DNA from: Candidatus Binatia bacterium
Lineage (GTDB): Bacteria; Desulfobacterota; Binatia; UBA9968; JAJDTQ01
Assembly: GCA_951813575.1 (NCBI GenBank)
Contig: OX638375.1
Location: forward strand, 1,341,001 to 1,405,000
DNA length: 64,000 bases
Reading direction: 5' to 3'
In this document: positions 50,253 to 60,342 of the stretch, one piece after another
Layout of the letters: each line of letters begins with the position of its first letter
How positions within the stretch are numbered: the stretch's first letter is position 1
Position numbers and translations under genes: made by a program
Notes under the pieces: model-generated
The model's database searches: none
Seen by the model: the letters and a program-made list of their open reading frames with translations, nothing else
Told to the model about the DNA's origin: nothing

Positions 50253-51350
50253 CTACAGGTTCAGCAACTCCTTCGCGTTCTCACCCAGGATCTTCTCCTT
50301 CTGTCCGTCGGTGATGTCGGTCCTTTTCTCGATGCCCGACACCGTATGCGGATATTCCGAATCGAAATGCGGATAGTCCGTGGCCATGAAGATGCGGTCC
50401 TCGCCCAGCTCCCGGATGGGCGTCGCCAGGTCGCGCTCGTCGGCTTCGCAGGTCACGTAGCAGTTGCGCTTGATGTACTCCGACGGCGCCATGCTCAGGT
50501 GGCCCGTGAGCTGGGAGAAGTCCTTGGCCCACTCGTAGTCGTCGTCCATCCGGTGCATCCAGAACAGTATCCATTCCGCGCTGCACTCGAAGAACACCAC
50601 CTTGAGGCGCGGGAACTTCTCGAACACCCCGCCCAGCACCAGCGCGATGAGCGCGGCCGTGCAGTTCATCACCCGACCCATGACGTGGGTCTTGTAGAAG
50701 TTGTCGAAGCGGTCCGTGAGGTCGCCGTTGCTGTTGGGATGACAGAAGAGCGGGACGCCCAGGTCCTGGACCGTTTCGTAGTACGGATAGAAGATCGGAT
50801 CGTCCAGGTTCCTCGACCCCACGTAGGGCACCAGATGCGTGGCCTTGAAGCCCAGCTCCTTGACGCAACGGGTGGCCTCGTCCGGCATCGCTTCCGGGCA
50901 GCCCGCCGGGGCCATGGCACACGGCAGGAACGTCTCCTCGTAGCCCTTGACCAGGTCCGCCACCCAGTCGTTGAAAGCCCGCGCCACCGCCGCGCCGAGC
51001 CGGCCCTGGTTCTGCGTGGCGATGCTGATGCCGGTGGGGAAGATGATCTCCTTGTCGATCCTTTCCCTGCGGATGTCGTCCTGCCGCCGCGCCATGTCGT
51101 AGCCGCCCACCTGCCGTTCCGCGATCTCACCCGCGCGCCAGTTCACCTTCGGGTCGTAGATGTAGGGATGCTTGTGGGTGGCAAGCCCCTGGGGGTTGAG
51201 CGGCTCCAGGGAGTGGATGAAGCGCGTCCCGTGGCTCCGGCCCTCGTCGTTGGCCTTCCTGGGGGTGAACTGTGCGAACGGCTCGCCGAGCTTGTACACC
51301 TCGTCCATGAAATAGCCTTCGCGCAAATGCGAATCGAGATCGATGATCAT
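50253..51350 (-). CDS. Amidohydrolase family protein (amidohydrolase_2, ACMSD/decarboxylase-like)
   Basis: 365 residues starting MIIDLDSHLREG, where HxH of the usual metal motif is reduced to DSH. Later metal-barrel landmarks are VPLFCHPNSNGD (His) and the terminal Asp in IFMATDYPHFDSEYPH. FPRLKVVFFECSAEWILFWM is typical of the amidohydrolase_2 (PF04909) group that includes ACMSD and gamma-resorcylate decarboxylase. GGAGG lies about 8 nt before the ATG. It appears to be a single-gene unit; substrate unknown but aromatic acids are plausible. Confidence 0.87.
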   Translation of the reverse strand: MIIDLDSHLREGYFMDEVYKLGEPFAQFTPRKANDEGRSHGTRFIHSLEPLNPQGLATHKHPYIYDPKVNWRAGEIAERQVGGYDMARRQDDIRRERIDKEIIFPTGISIATQNQGRLGAAVARAFNDWVADLVKGYEETFLPCAMAPAGCPEAMPDEATRCVKELGFKATHLVPYVGSRNLDDPIFYPYYETVQDLGVPLFCHPNSNGDLTDRFDNFYKTHVMGRVMNCTAALIALVLGGVFEKFPRLKVVFFECSAEWILFWMHRMDDDYEWAKDFSQLTGHLSMAPSEYIKRNCYVTCEADERDLATPIRELGEDRIFMATDYPHFDSEYPHTVSGIEKRTDITDGQKEKILGENAKELLNL

Positions 51351-51389
51351 GAAGGTTTCCTCCGTTTCGGCGGTTGTCGGGGAAGGAGA

Positions 51390-51803
51390 CTAACACTCGG
51401 CCCGGCGAGCAGGCAAGGCGAGGAGGTTTGAGGAATTCAGGCTTGGGCCATGCGCATCGGTTGCAAGGTCCGGTTGAAAGGTCCGGTTGAAGGGATTGAG
51501 CACCAGCCCAAGGATTTCCAGCGTCACGACGCCCAGCAAGGCTGCATCATCTTCCTCCCCCAGGATGACCGGGCTGTGGGATTGGCCTTGGGGAAGAATC
51601 AAAAAACACTCGGAAACGCCCCGCTCCACCGTGGCGCCGTCCGCCAGAACGAAGGTAAGCTCGCGGTCCGGCCTCAATCCCAGAGATTCCCAGACCTGCT
51701 TCGGGAGCAGCGAGTACCTGGCGCCGCTGTCCACCAAAAACCGGACTGCCTGCTCTTGTCCCTCCGCGCCCCGGGCGATACCGTCAATGTAAGTGACTCC
51801 CAT
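51390..51803 (-). CDS. Retropepsin-like aspartic protease family protein
   Basis: 137 residues. The motif FLVDSGARYSLLPKQVWESL (Asp-Ser-Gly) is the clan AA active-site loop, and DDAALLGVVTLEILGLVLNP is the hydrophobic-hydrophobic-Gly strand pair. Such single-domain bacterial proteins would act as dimers; many sit with small partner or toxin-antitoxin-like genes and their substrates are unknown. GGGAGG precedes the ATG. It is at the edge of the accessory region, divergent from the large helicase gene. Confidence 0.8.
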   Translation of the reverse strand: MGVTYIDGIARGAEGQEQAVRFLVDSGARYSLLPKQVWESLGLRPDRELTFVLADGATVERGVSECFLILPQGQSHSPVILGEEDDAALLGVVTLEILGLVLNPFNRTFQPDLATDAHGPSLNSSNLLALPARRAEC

Positions 51804-51853
51804 AACTTCATCCTCCCAGCCTATGGGACCGACCCATTTTATAACCTCTGTTC

Positions 51854-51955
51854 CTAATTGAGCAAATACGAGGCCACCTCCGAGACTTCGCGCGGGCTAC
51901 CAAACCGTCTCACCATGTGAAGAGCCGCTCGGGACGAGGTTTCCTCCCCCGACAC
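51854..51955 (-). pseudogene. Possible remnant of an SDR C-terminus
   Basis: A 33-codon frame from GTG 51955 to TAG contains MVRRFGSPREVSEVASYLLN, which resembles the R(x)G(x)PeEva(x)vvxfL segment near the C-terminus of classical SDRs. A stop codon lies immediately upstream, so no intact gene exists. I read it as debris at the junction where the defence-type island was inserted. The rest of the gap 51804-52013 shows nothing else. Confidence 0.3.
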
Positions 51956-52013
51956 ACCGCATCATGGAGCGATTTGCGATTCTCTAGGACGTGACATAAG
52001 GTCTGGAGCCATC

Positions 52014-55000
52014 GTGAGCGACGTATCTTCCCATAGCGCCGTTCCCCGTGCCGGCATGCTCGCTACGGTGCGCAATCGCCGCGGCGTCATCGCAGCCGTC
52101 GAACCATTCGATGGCGAAACGGGCCGACTCCACCTAGTCCACCTGGAGTATCAGGACGATGCCACCCCTTCCCAAGAGCGCCTCTTGTGGGAACTGGAAC
52201 CGAAACGGGAACTCGACGAGCCGCTGGCGCTACCACGACCGGACGGTGACAACGCCATGCGGCCGCGAGAGTTCGACGCGCTATTGCGGGCGGCACGATG
52301 GACGGCACTGTTACCCTATCTCGACCCCGACGGCACAGGACCGCTTGAAGGCAGCCCCTTGGCCAGTCCCTTCCACGGCAGCGTGCGCGTCGAGGACTAC
52401 CAGCTCACACCGCTGCTGAAGGCCCTGCGCATGCCACGGATCAGCCTGCTCATCGCCGACGACGTCGGACTCGGCAAGACAGTGGAGGCAGGACTCATCC
52501 TCACCGAACTGCTGCTTCGCCGCCGCATCCGCAGGGTATTCGTCCTGACTCCGGCTTCCCTGCGCCAGCAATGGCGCGACGAGCTGTGGGAGAAGTTTTC
52601 GCTGAGGTTCGACATAGTGGACCGGCAAAGCACGGAACACTTGCGCCGTCGCCTAGGCATGGACGCCAACCCGTGGGCATCGTTCAGCCGCATCGTTGCG
52701 TCCTACCACTACCTGCGCCAACCCGACGTGCGCGAGCAGTTCCTCTCCGCGTGCCGTACGCCACCGGGTTCCCCGCACCTGCCTTGGGACCTCCTGATCG
52801 TTGACGAATGTCACAACCTGATGCCGTCGCCCTTCGGCGAAGACAGCGACCTGTGCGAGACCCTGCGCCTGATCGCGCCGCGCTTCGAGCACCGGCTCTT
52901 CCTCTCCGCCACCCCGCACAACGGGCACACGCGCTCGTTCACCGGCCTGCTGGAAATGCTGGACCCCGTGCGTTTCACACGCACCAGCGATATGACTCCC
53001 GCCATGCAGGGCCGCATCGAGGAGGTGGTCGTGCGCCGGCTGAAACGGGAAATCAACGCGAGGGGCGAACGCGGGAGCGCACCGCGTTTCTGCAACCGAC
53101 GGCCGCCGCAGGCCTTGCCCCTGCCTACGGACGGCCGCGAAGCGGCGCTTGCGGAGAGGTTCGACGCATTCCGATCCGCAGTACGCCAAATAATGAATGA
53201 CGGCACGAAACAGCGCCGCCGGGCTGGAACCTTCGCCGTGGAAATCCTCGGCAAACGCCTGCTGTCATGCCCCACCGCCTTCGCCGAGTCCTGGCGCCGC
53301 GCGAAACAGGGGTTCGCCGACGAGGAAACAGCCACAGAACGTGATCTCGGCGCGTCGGAACGTGCTTTGCGCCAAGAGACCGGCGACGATCGGGAAACGC
53401 AACAGCGTGAGGCCACAGCCTCCACTGTCGTCGGCGCGTGGCTCAAGAACTTCGCGGACGATGTGCGAGGCGAAATCCGGGATGTGGAACACGCTCTCGT
53501 TGCCCTGGGCTTCGATCTAGACGGTGCCCCCATCACCGAACAGACGCCATCGGTGGATGCCCGCTTCGACACTCTCGTGGCGCTGATCGAACGGTTGCTG
53601 ATGACCCCTGACGCACCGAGCACGTTCCGCGCCGACGAACGCCTGGTCGTGTTCACGGAATACAAGACCACCCTCGACTACCTTGCCCGACGCCTGCGGG
53701 AACACTTCGGACCGGAGCACGTACACACCCTGTTCGGCAGCGGCGGAGCCGACGGCATGAACGAAGCCGACCGCGAGAACGTCAAGGCCGCCTTCAACGA
53801 CCCGCAACACGGGGTACGGGTGCTGGTGGCCACGGACGCCGCCTCCGAGGGTCTGAATCTGCACCGCACCGCGCGCTATCTCCTGCACTACGATTGTCCG
53901 TGGAATCCGTCCCGCCTCGAACAGCGCAACGGACGCCTTGACCGGTATGGACAGGCGCGCGATGTCACCGTGCATCACTTCTTCAGCGACAGCGACCCGG
54001 ACCTTCGCTTCCTTGATCACGTGGTCCGCAAGGCTGACGAAATCCGTGAAGACCTGGGTTCCGTAAACGAGATCTTCGACCGGGCAACGCACCGGCGCCT
54101 GATCCTCGGCGAAGACACCGCGCGGGTTCAGGACGAGCTCGACAAGGCTATCGACGCCCGCCTCAAAGAAGATCTCGTGAGGGCGGATGCAGCCGAATCG
54201 GCAACCGACGACGTACGTGAAGCGAAGCTTTTGGAGATCCTGGCGGCGGAGATCGACCTCGACTCTTCAGCCCTCGGCGAGACCCTGGAAACAGCCATGG
54301 GCACGACCGGCCAGGGGCGGCAGCTTCAACCCGAGGCGCCATTTGTCTACCGCGTGTCGAATCCCGACCTTCCCGGCTGGCGTGACGTGATCGACGAGGC
54401 CGTGCGCCGTCCAACCCTTGCCGGCGCCCCCGGACCGATGCCACGCTTGGCCTTCAGCGCGGAGCCTTTCATTGAGCGGCTCGGAGATCTGAGCGTGTTC
54501 CGCCCGCGGTCGGACATGCTGCTCATGCACCTCGCCCATCCCCTGATGCAACGAGCCCTGGGGCTCCTAACTCGCCGCCGCTACCCCGGGGGCCAGCAGG
54601 TGTCACGCTGGACGGTACGTTTCGGCGATGTCCCCACGGACGCGGAAGCTCTTGTACTGCTCAGCATCGAAGAGCTGGCTGTGAATGACCTGCGCGAGAC
54701 CTTCCACCGCTGGGTCCGGACGCTGGCGTTTCCGGTGCGCAACGGTGCCTTGGGTGAACCTTTGCCGCACATCGCGGCCGCTGACCGGCGCACGGGTGGC
54801 GATGAGCTGAGCCCCGCGAACCGAGCGCCGGCCGAAGAACTTCTCGAAGACGTCAGCCCTGACCTTCAAAAGTGGCTACGCCGGTACAGGGACGAACTCA
54901 CCGAACGGCTGCGGGGCCAACTCGAGGTGGACCGCGGCGCCGCCCGAAAGCGAGAGGACGACCGTTATCGGCAGCGTCAGGGCGAGGTATCCGAACTGAT

Positions 55001-55301
55001 CGAACGGCAGACGCTGGAGCGGCTCACCCGCGAGATCCGACAGTTGGACGCCAAACGGCGCCAAGGGCAACTCTTCGACGAGACTGGCCGCCTCGCCGAG
55101 ATCGAGCAATCGATGGAAGCAAAGCAAACGGAGCTCAAGCGGCGGCAACAGCACTACGCGGAAATCCGCAAACAGTTGCAGAGCGAACGCGCCCGTATCC
55201 TGGAACGCCTCCTGCCGGCCCGCTTCTCCCTGGCTGGAGAAGCCCAGGTGTTACCGGTGGCCGTAGAGATACGCCTGGCCAACCAAGACGAAGCAGCTTG
55301 A
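52014..55301 (+). CDS. SNF2-family helicase, DISARM DrmD-like
   Basis: 1095 residues. Helicase motifs: Walker A DDVGLGKTVEAG (about 149-160), DECH in LLIVDECHNLM (about 264-267), LSATPHNGHTRSF, then the second RecA domain with VVFTEYKTTLDYLARRL, ATDAASEGLNLHRT and EQRNGRLDRYGQ. The C-terminus (about 940-1070) is a long charged coiled coil. This layout, followed directly by an Eco57I-type adenine methyltransferase, matches DrmD of class 1 DISARM phage defence. The start is GTG 52014. The gap to the methyltransferase is 79 nt. DrmA, DrmB and DrmC are not visible, so it could be a related two-gene system. Confidence 0.8.
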   Translation: MSDVSSHSAVPRAGMLATVRNRRGVIAAVEPFDGETGRLHLVHLEYQDDATPSQERLLWELEPKRELDEPLALPRPDGDNAMRPREFDALLRAARWTALLPYLDPDGTGPLEGSPLASPFHGSVRVEDYQLTPLLKALRMPRISLLIADDVGLGKTVEAGLILTELLLRRRIRRVFVLTPASLRQQWRDELWEKFSLRFDIVDRQSTEHLRRRLGMDANPWASFSRIVASYHYLRQPDVREQFLSACRTPPGSPHLPWDLLIVDECHNLMPSPFGEDSDLCETLRLIAPRFEHRLFLSATPHNGHTRSFTGLLEMLDPVRFTRTSDMTPAMQGRIEEVVVRRLKREINARGERGSAPRFCNRRPPQALPLPTDGREAALAERFDAFRSAVRQIMNDGTKQRRRAGTFAVEILGKRLLSCPTAFAESWRRAKQGFADEETATERDLGASERALRQETGDDRETQQREATASTVVGAWLKNFADDVRGEIRDVEHALVALGFDLDGAPITEQTPSVDARFDTLVALIERLLMTPDAPSTFRADERLVVFTEYKTTLDYLARRLREHFGPEHVHTLFGSGGADGMNEADRENVKAAFNDPQHGVRVLVATDAASEGLNLHRTARYLLHYDCPWNPSRLEQRNGRLDRYGQARDVTVHHFFSDSDPDLRFLDHVVRKADEIREDLGSVNEIFDRATHRRLILGEDTARVQDELDKAIDARLKEDLVRADAAESATDDVREAKLLEILAAEIDLDSSALGETLETAMGTTGQGRQLQPEAPFVYRVSNPDLPGWRDVIDEAVRRPTLAGAPGPMPRLAFSAEPFIERLGDLSVFRPRSDMLLMHLAHPLMQRALGLLTRRRYPGGQQVSRWTVRFGDVPTDAEALVLLSIEELAVNDLRETFHRWVRTLAFPVRNGALGEPLPHIAAADRRTGGDELSPANRAPAEELLEDVSPDLQKWLRRYRDELTERLRGQLEVDRGAARKREDDRYRQRQGEVSELIERQTLERLTREIRQLDAKRRQGQLFDETGRLAEIEQSMEAKQTELKRRQQHYAEIRKQLQSERARILERLLPARFSLAGEAQVLPVAVEIRLANQDEAA

Positions 55302-55380
55302 ATCACCTCCGACGGGTTTCCTGTCACCCTTGCCAGCCCTGTTGGTTGAATTCGGTCAAGTGTCAGAATATTGAACAGCC

Positions 55381-58300
55381 ATGAACCACGGTCTGCCTGG
55401 CTGGGATCATCTGTATCACAGCGGACTACTGCTTGACGCCGCCCGGCTCCACACGCTCGCCCAAGACCTGCCTCCACCTCCCGACGACTACACCCAAGGA
55501 CAACTACGCCAGCGCGCCAACGCCATCCTGGACGGCAGCCATGACGTTTCGCCTTTCGTCGCGTTCGTGCTGGAACGCGTCTGCGGCTTCGGCGGCGCCA
55601 AAGGCACCTGGACCCGTGGCGCCAACGTCCCGTCTTCCTGGAGCCGCCGTGCGGTCACGGGCGAATCAGTGAAGCCCCGCCACCTATGGCAAGGCCGCCG
55701 CGGCGCAACCCTTCCCGTATTCCTGGACGACAGCGAGCGCCTGGGCAGGGGCAGGAGCCGCCGTGTCGTGAGCCAGGCCCTGGGATGGCTCCGCGCGGGA
55801 AGCCAACGCCTCGCCCTGCTGACCAACGGCCGCCAGTGGCGGCTCCTGTTCGCCGGTCTCGATTACGATGCATCGTGTGAATGGGACCTGGATCTCTGGT
55901 TTCAGGAAGGTGGGCTTGCTCCCCAGGTCACCGTATTCCGGGCGTTGCTGCGTCCCGAGCTGTGGATCCCGGAGACCGAGGCGGGCGACCCTCCGCTCCT
56001 GCGGGCCATCCGCGATACCCGCAAGGGCCAGGCCGAGCTGTCCGAGGTGTTGGGCGAGCGCGTCCGCGAAGCAGTCGAAGTACTCATACAGGGCCACGGC
56101 GACGCGTTGAAGGGTCATTGCGCGGACGTCGATCCGGCCGATATCTACCGCGCCGCCTGTCGGGTGGCGATGCGGCTGGTGGTCATTCTCTTCGCGGAAG
56201 CCCGCGAGCTGCTGCCGCGGGAGAACGCTCTCTACCACGAGAGCTACGGGCTCAACGGATTGCTGGAGCGGCTCCAGCGAGACGCCGCTCATGGTGCGGC
56301 CATGGCGCAACGCTATGGTGCATGGCCTCGCGCGCTCGCGCTGTTCCGGCTGGTATGGGAAGGCTCTCACTTCCCGGACCTCCCTGTGACGCAGTACGGC
56401 GGAGAGTTGTTCGCCCCGGGCAACGACGGAGTCGACGGCCTGACGCGGGCACTTGCCGTGTACGAAACCGCGTGCTTCGAAGCCGAGGCCATGTCCGACC
56501 AGGACGTTCACGAAATGCTGCGCCTCCTTACCCGCACCACGGTCCGCATCCGCCAAGGCCGTAGCAGCATCCGGGCCGCCGCTCCGGTGGACTTCTCGGA
56601 CCTCTCGTCGGAATACATCGGCGTCCTCTACGAGGGCTTGCTGGACTACGAACTCAAGACCGCTCCGCCGGATGATCCGGTCATCTTTCTGGCCGCCGGC
56701 GATCATCCGGCGCTGCCGCTTTCCCGGTTGGAAGGCATGGACGACCGCGCCCTCAAGGCACTGTTCGAGAACCTGAAGGACACCTCGAAAGCAGAGGAAG
56801 ACGCCGACGAGGACGAAGGCGCCAGTGATGCGGAAGCCGCGGAAGACGTGGCTCTTGGCCAACGGCTCGAGGACGACGAATCGCCTTCCGAGATCCGCGA
56901 CGACGAAACCCCTTACGCTGCCGACGGCTTGGAGGAGCGGCAACGCAGTCGCACCCGCGCCGAAACGTGGGCGCGCCGCGCCGCTGAAGTGGCCGGGCTG
57001 GTAAGGAAGGGGCGCCGCAAGGCCCGCACCGAAGGCTTCGACGACCAACTCCGTGCCAAGGCCCGACAACTCGTCTCACGTGTCGTGCTGCCGGGCGAAT
57101 GGTACCTCGTCCGCTGGGGCGGCACCCGCAAGGGACGGGGCACCTTCCATACCCGCCCCGGCCTCGCCATCCCTACCGTACAACGCACCTTACGCCCGCT
57201 CGCTTTCACTCCGCCCCTGGCGCAGGGGAAGCCGGACACTGACGCGGCGCCCGCGCGCTGGACCCCAAAGCTGCCGGCGGAAATCCTGGGCCTGATGGTG
57301 TGCGACCCCGCGTGCGGTTCGGGTACCTTCCCGCTGGCGGCACTACGTTTTCTCACGGACGCGCTGTACGACTCGCTCCAGCATCACGGCCGGATCGAAC
57401 CGGACGGCAAACGCGCTCTGGTGCGCCTGCTCGGCATCCGCACCGAAAACGATTCGGAGGTGGACAGCCTTGCCGACGAACTGATCCCGTGCCGACCCGA
57501 CGACGACGAGTTCGAGCCGCGCCTGAAGGCGGTGCTGCGCCGCCACGTGGTGGAACGTTGCATCTACGCCGTGGACCTCGACCCACTGGCCGTGGAGCTG
57601 TGCCGGTTGTCGCTCTGGATCGAGACCATGGACCGCACCCTGCCGTTCGGCTTCCTCGACCACAAGATCAAGTGTGGCAACGCCCTGATCGGCGCTTGGT
57701 TCGATCAATTCCGCCACTACCCGGCCATGGCCTGGAAGAATCGGGAGGGCGGCGACAAGAGCCACGGCAACGGCGTGCATTTCGAGAAAGAGGCACGCAC
57801 CAAGGCAATCAAGGCCTTTGTCGAAAAGCAGCTCAAGCCGGACCTCAAGTCCTTCTTGCAGGGCGGCGACCTGTTTCGGGAAGACCTGCTGGAGAAGGCG
57901 ACTACCGCCCACGAGGATGCGATGGCCGTCCTTGCGGACATCCATGCCCTGCCGGTTCAGGACGCGGACATGCGGCGGAACCTCTATCGCGAAAGGTTCC
58001 TTGGTTCGCCGGAATGGCGTTCGCTGAAGAACGCAATGGACTTATGGTGCGCCTGCTGGTTCTGGCCGGCCGACCACATCGACCTCGCCCCACTGCCGAC
58101 GAACTTCGCGGAGCCGCCGGCCGAGACCCGCGCCGTGGCCGAACGCATCGCCGCCGACATGCGCTTCTTTCATTGGGAGCTGGAGTTCGCGGACGTGTTC
58201 CGGGAGACGGGGGCCGGATTCGATGCAATCCTCGGCAACCCTCCGTGGGACATCGCCAAGCCCGTCTCCAAGGAGTTCTTCTCGAATATCGATCCGCTCT

Positions 58301-59412
58301 ACCGTTCCTATGGCAAGCAGGAAGCCCTCCGCAAACAAACAGCCTATTTCGAGGACGGGCTGGTGGAGGGCGACTGGCTGGACTACAACGCGCGCTTTCG
58401 CGCCCAGTCGAACTTCACGAGCCACGCCGCCAGTCCATTCGGAGACCCGGAGGACAACGACAAGAGCGGAGATCGATTCACCATCGTACGCGGCTACGAG
58501 AACCGTGAGCTTCACGAGACGTGGCGCGAAGCCCGCGACCGTACGAAGGGTTTTGCCGACTCGTTACACCCTTTCCGGCACCAGGGATCGGCGGACGTCA
58601 ACCTCTACAAGCTCTTTCTCGAAACCGCCCACGTGCTGTTGAAACCCGGCGGGCGATTGGGCTTCGTGGTTCCCTCCGGCCTCTACTCGGACAACGGCAC
58701 CGGGGCGTTGCGACGCCTCTTCATCGAACACTGCCGATGGGAGTGGCTGTTCGGCATCGAAAACCGCGACAAGATTTTCCCAATCGACAGTCGGTTCAAG
58801 TTCAACCCCGTCGTCGTCAAGAAGGGCGATGCCACCGAAGCGATCCATACCGTCTTCATGCGCCGCAACCTGGACGACTGGGAGCGCGCCGAGGAACTCG
58901 CCACCCCGTACACACGCCAGCAAGTCGAGCGATTCAGCCCCAAGAGCCGCGCCATCCTGGAAATCCAGTCGAAGCGCGACCTGGAGATTCTCGAAAAGAT
59001 CTATGCCAACTCCGTACTCCTCGGCGACGAAGGCCCCGACGGCTGGGGGATTCGTTACGCTAGAGAGTTCGACATGACCAACGACTCGCACCTCTTCCCG
59101 CCCCGCCCGCAGTGGGAGGCGAAAGGCTACCGACCCGACGAGTACAGCCGCTGGCTCCTTGGTGACTGGCGGCCCATCGAGGAGCTTTGGGAAGAACTCG
59201 GCGTCGATCCGTCGCGGCCCGAGCCGGTGGAGGTGGAGCTTGAGGACTGGCTGTTCGACACCACGGCCGGGCCGGAACGCCGGGAGGCCGAGGCGCGGTT
59301 TGTGCATGGGCATTGGTTGAAGCCGGGGGATGTGGCGAGGACGGAGTGGAGGGTGAGGTGGTCCTGGTTTCATGGACAGGAAGGCGGCGGAGTTAAGGTG
59401 TATTCCGGATGA
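55381..59412 (+). CDS. Eco57I-type N6-adenine methyltransferase, 5' part, interrupted by IS3 element (DrmMI-like)
   Basis: The frame runs 1343 codons, but only about 1324 belong to the original gene; from 59354 it reads into the insertion element and stops at 59412. Near the N-terminus, LRAGSQRLALLTNGRQWRLL looks like the nuclease-proximal segment of type I/IIG enzymes. The MTase core has motif I DPACGSGTF (about 642-650) and motif IV GNPPWDI (about 952-958), assigning N6-adenine methylation. An acidic linker (EEDADEDEGASDAEAAEDVA) lies near residue 470. The protein lacks its C-terminal target-recognition part, so methylation is probably lost or altered. Confidence 0.82.
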   Translation: MNHGLPGWDHLYHSGLLLDAARLHTLAQDLPPPPDDYTQGQLRQRANAILDGSHDVSPFVAFVLERVCGFGGAKGTWTRGANVPSSWSRRAVTGESVKPRHLWQGRRGATLPVFLDDSERLGRGRSRRVVSQALGWLRAGSQRLALLTNGRQWRLLFAGLDYDASCEWDLDLWFQEGGLAPQVTVFRALLRPELWIPETEAGDPPLLRAIRDTRKGQAELSEVLGERVREAVEVLIQGHGDALKGHCADVDPADIYRAACRVAMRLVVILFAEARELLPRENALYHESYGLNGLLERLQRDAAHGAAMAQRYGAWPRALALFRLVWEGSHFPDLPVTQYGGELFAPGNDGVDGLTRALAVYETACFEAEAMSDQDVHEMLRLLTRTTVRIRQGRSSIRAAAPVDFSDLSSEYIGVLYEGLLDYELKTAPPDDPVIFLAAGDHPALPLSRLEGMDDRALKALFENLKDTSKAEEDADEDEGASDAEAAEDVALGQRLEDDESPSEIRDDETPYAADGLEERQRSRTRAETWARRAAEVAGLVRKGRRKARTEGFDDQLRAKARQLVSRVVLPGEWYLVRWGGTRKGRGTFHTRPGLAIPTVQRTLRPLAFTPPLAQGKPDTDAAPARWTPKLPAEILGLMVCDPACGSGTFPLAALRFLTDALYDSLQHHGRIEPDGKRALVRLLGIRTENDSEVDSLADELIPCRPDDDEFEPRLKAVLRRHVVERCIYAVDLDPLAVELCRLSLWIETMDRTLPFGFLDHKIKCGNALIGAWFDQFRHYPAMAWKNREGGDKSHGNGVHFEKEARTKAIKAFVEKQLKPDLKSFLQGGDLFREDLLEKATTAHEDAMAVLADIHALPVQDADMRRNLYRERFLGSPEWRSLKNAMDLWCACWFWPADHIDLAPLPTNFAEPPAETRAVAERIAADMRFFHWELEFADVFRETGAGFDAILGNPPWDIAKPVSKEFFSNIDPLYRSYGKQEALRKQTAYFEDGLVEGDWLDYNARFRAQSNFTSHAASPFGDPEDNDKSGDRFTIVRGYENRELHETWREARDRTKGFADSLHPFRHQGSADVNLYKLFLETAHVLLKPGGRLGFVVPSGLYSDNGTGALRRLFIEHCRWEWLFGIENRDKIFPIDSRFKFNPVVVKKGDATEAIHTVFMRRNLDDWERAEELATPYTRQQVERFSPKSRAILEIQSKRDLEILEKIYANSVLLGDEGPDGWGIRYAREFDMTNDSHLFPPRPQWEAKGYRPDEYSRWLLGDWRPIEELWEELGVDPSRPEPVEVELEDWLFDTTAGPERREAEARFVHGHWLKPGDVARTEWRVRWSWFHGQEGGGVKVYSG

Positions 59413-59416
59413 TCGA

Positions 59417-60322
59417 TCATGCCGCCAGGGTCCTGTTTAACACGTCCTGCTGTTCCGGTTGAGCCGGCAGAGAGGCAGGGGAGCTGCAGCGCTGTGCCGG
59501 CCTCTGCGTCAGCATTCCCTTTTCGTAGACCTCGGCCGGGGTGGAGCCCCCCAAGGCGGAGTGGGGGCGCGCCCGGTCATAGAAGGCGAACCACCGAGAG
59601 ATCAGCCGCTGGGCCTGGAAGCCGTCAGAGATCTCGTGCAGGTAGACGGCCTCATACTTGAGGGAGCGCCACAGGCGCTCGATGAAGATGTTGTCCATGC
59701 AGCGGCCCCTGCCGTCCATGGAGATGGCGACGCCGGCGTCCTTGAGCACGGAGGTGAACTCCAGGCTGGTGAACTGGCTGCCCTGGTCGGTGTTGAAGAT
59801 GTCGGGAGGGCCGTAGCGTTCCAGAGCCTCTGAGAGGGCCTCGACACAGAAGCGGGCATCGAGGGTGTTCGACAGTCTCCAGGAGAGCACCCGGCGGGTG
59901 GCCCAGTCCATGACCGCCACCAGGTACAGAAAGCCCTTCTGAACGGGGATGTACGTCAGGTCCGCGCACCACACGTGATTGGGCCTCTCGATGGCCAATC
60001 CCTTGAGCCGATAGGGGTAAACCCGGTGCTGGGGGTGCGGTCGGGTGGTCCGCGGCGCCTGGTAGATGGCCTGTAGCCCCATCAAGCGCATCAGACGCCG
60101 CACCCGGTGACGACCCACAAAGACGCCTTCCCGCCACAGATGGCGGGCCATCTGGCGGCTGCCGTAGAAGGGGTACTCCAGGAACAGCTTGTCGATCCGG
60201 CGCATCAACGCCAGATTCTCCGCGCTCTCGCCCTTGGGCCTGTGGTACACAGAGGATCGACTCACTCGAAGTAGCCGGCACTGTCGGCTCAAGCTGAGCT
60301 TAGGATGGCCGGGCTCGATCAT
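59417..60322 (-). CDS. IS3-family transposase OrfB (DDE integrase)
   Basis: 301 residues from ATG 60322, although the frame is open upstream and OrfB is normally made as an OrfAB fusion by -1 frameshifting. It has an HTH_21 region (YGSRQMARHLWREG) and the rve core with catalytic Asp about 121 (WCADLTYIPV), Asp about 179 (FNTDQGSQF) and Glu about 215 (IFIERLWRSLKYE), the DD(35)E spacing. All catalytic residues are present. It carries out excision and insertion of the element. Confidence 0.92.
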   Translation of the reverse strand: MIEPGHPKLSLSRQCRLLRVSRSSVYHRPKGESAENLALMRRIDKLFLEYPFYGSRQMARHLWREGVFVGRHRVRRLMRLMGLQAIYQAPRTTRPHPQHRVYPYRLKGLAIERPNHVWCADLTYIPVQKGFLYLVAVMDWATRRVLSWRLSNTLDARFCVEALSEALERYGPPDIFNTDQGSQFTSLEFTSVLKDAGVAISMDGRGRCMDNIFIERLWRSLKYEAVYLHEISDGFQAQRLISRWFAFYDRARPHSALGGSTPAEVYEKGMLTQRPAQRCSSPASLPAQPEQQDVLNRTLAA

Positions 60323-60342
60323 CCCCCGGCGCTCCTCCCGGT

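Noticed and set aside
59354..59412. Last codons of the 1343-codon methyltransferase frame as genuine protein
   Set aside because: They are translated insertion-element DNA; the true continuation resumes at 60695.
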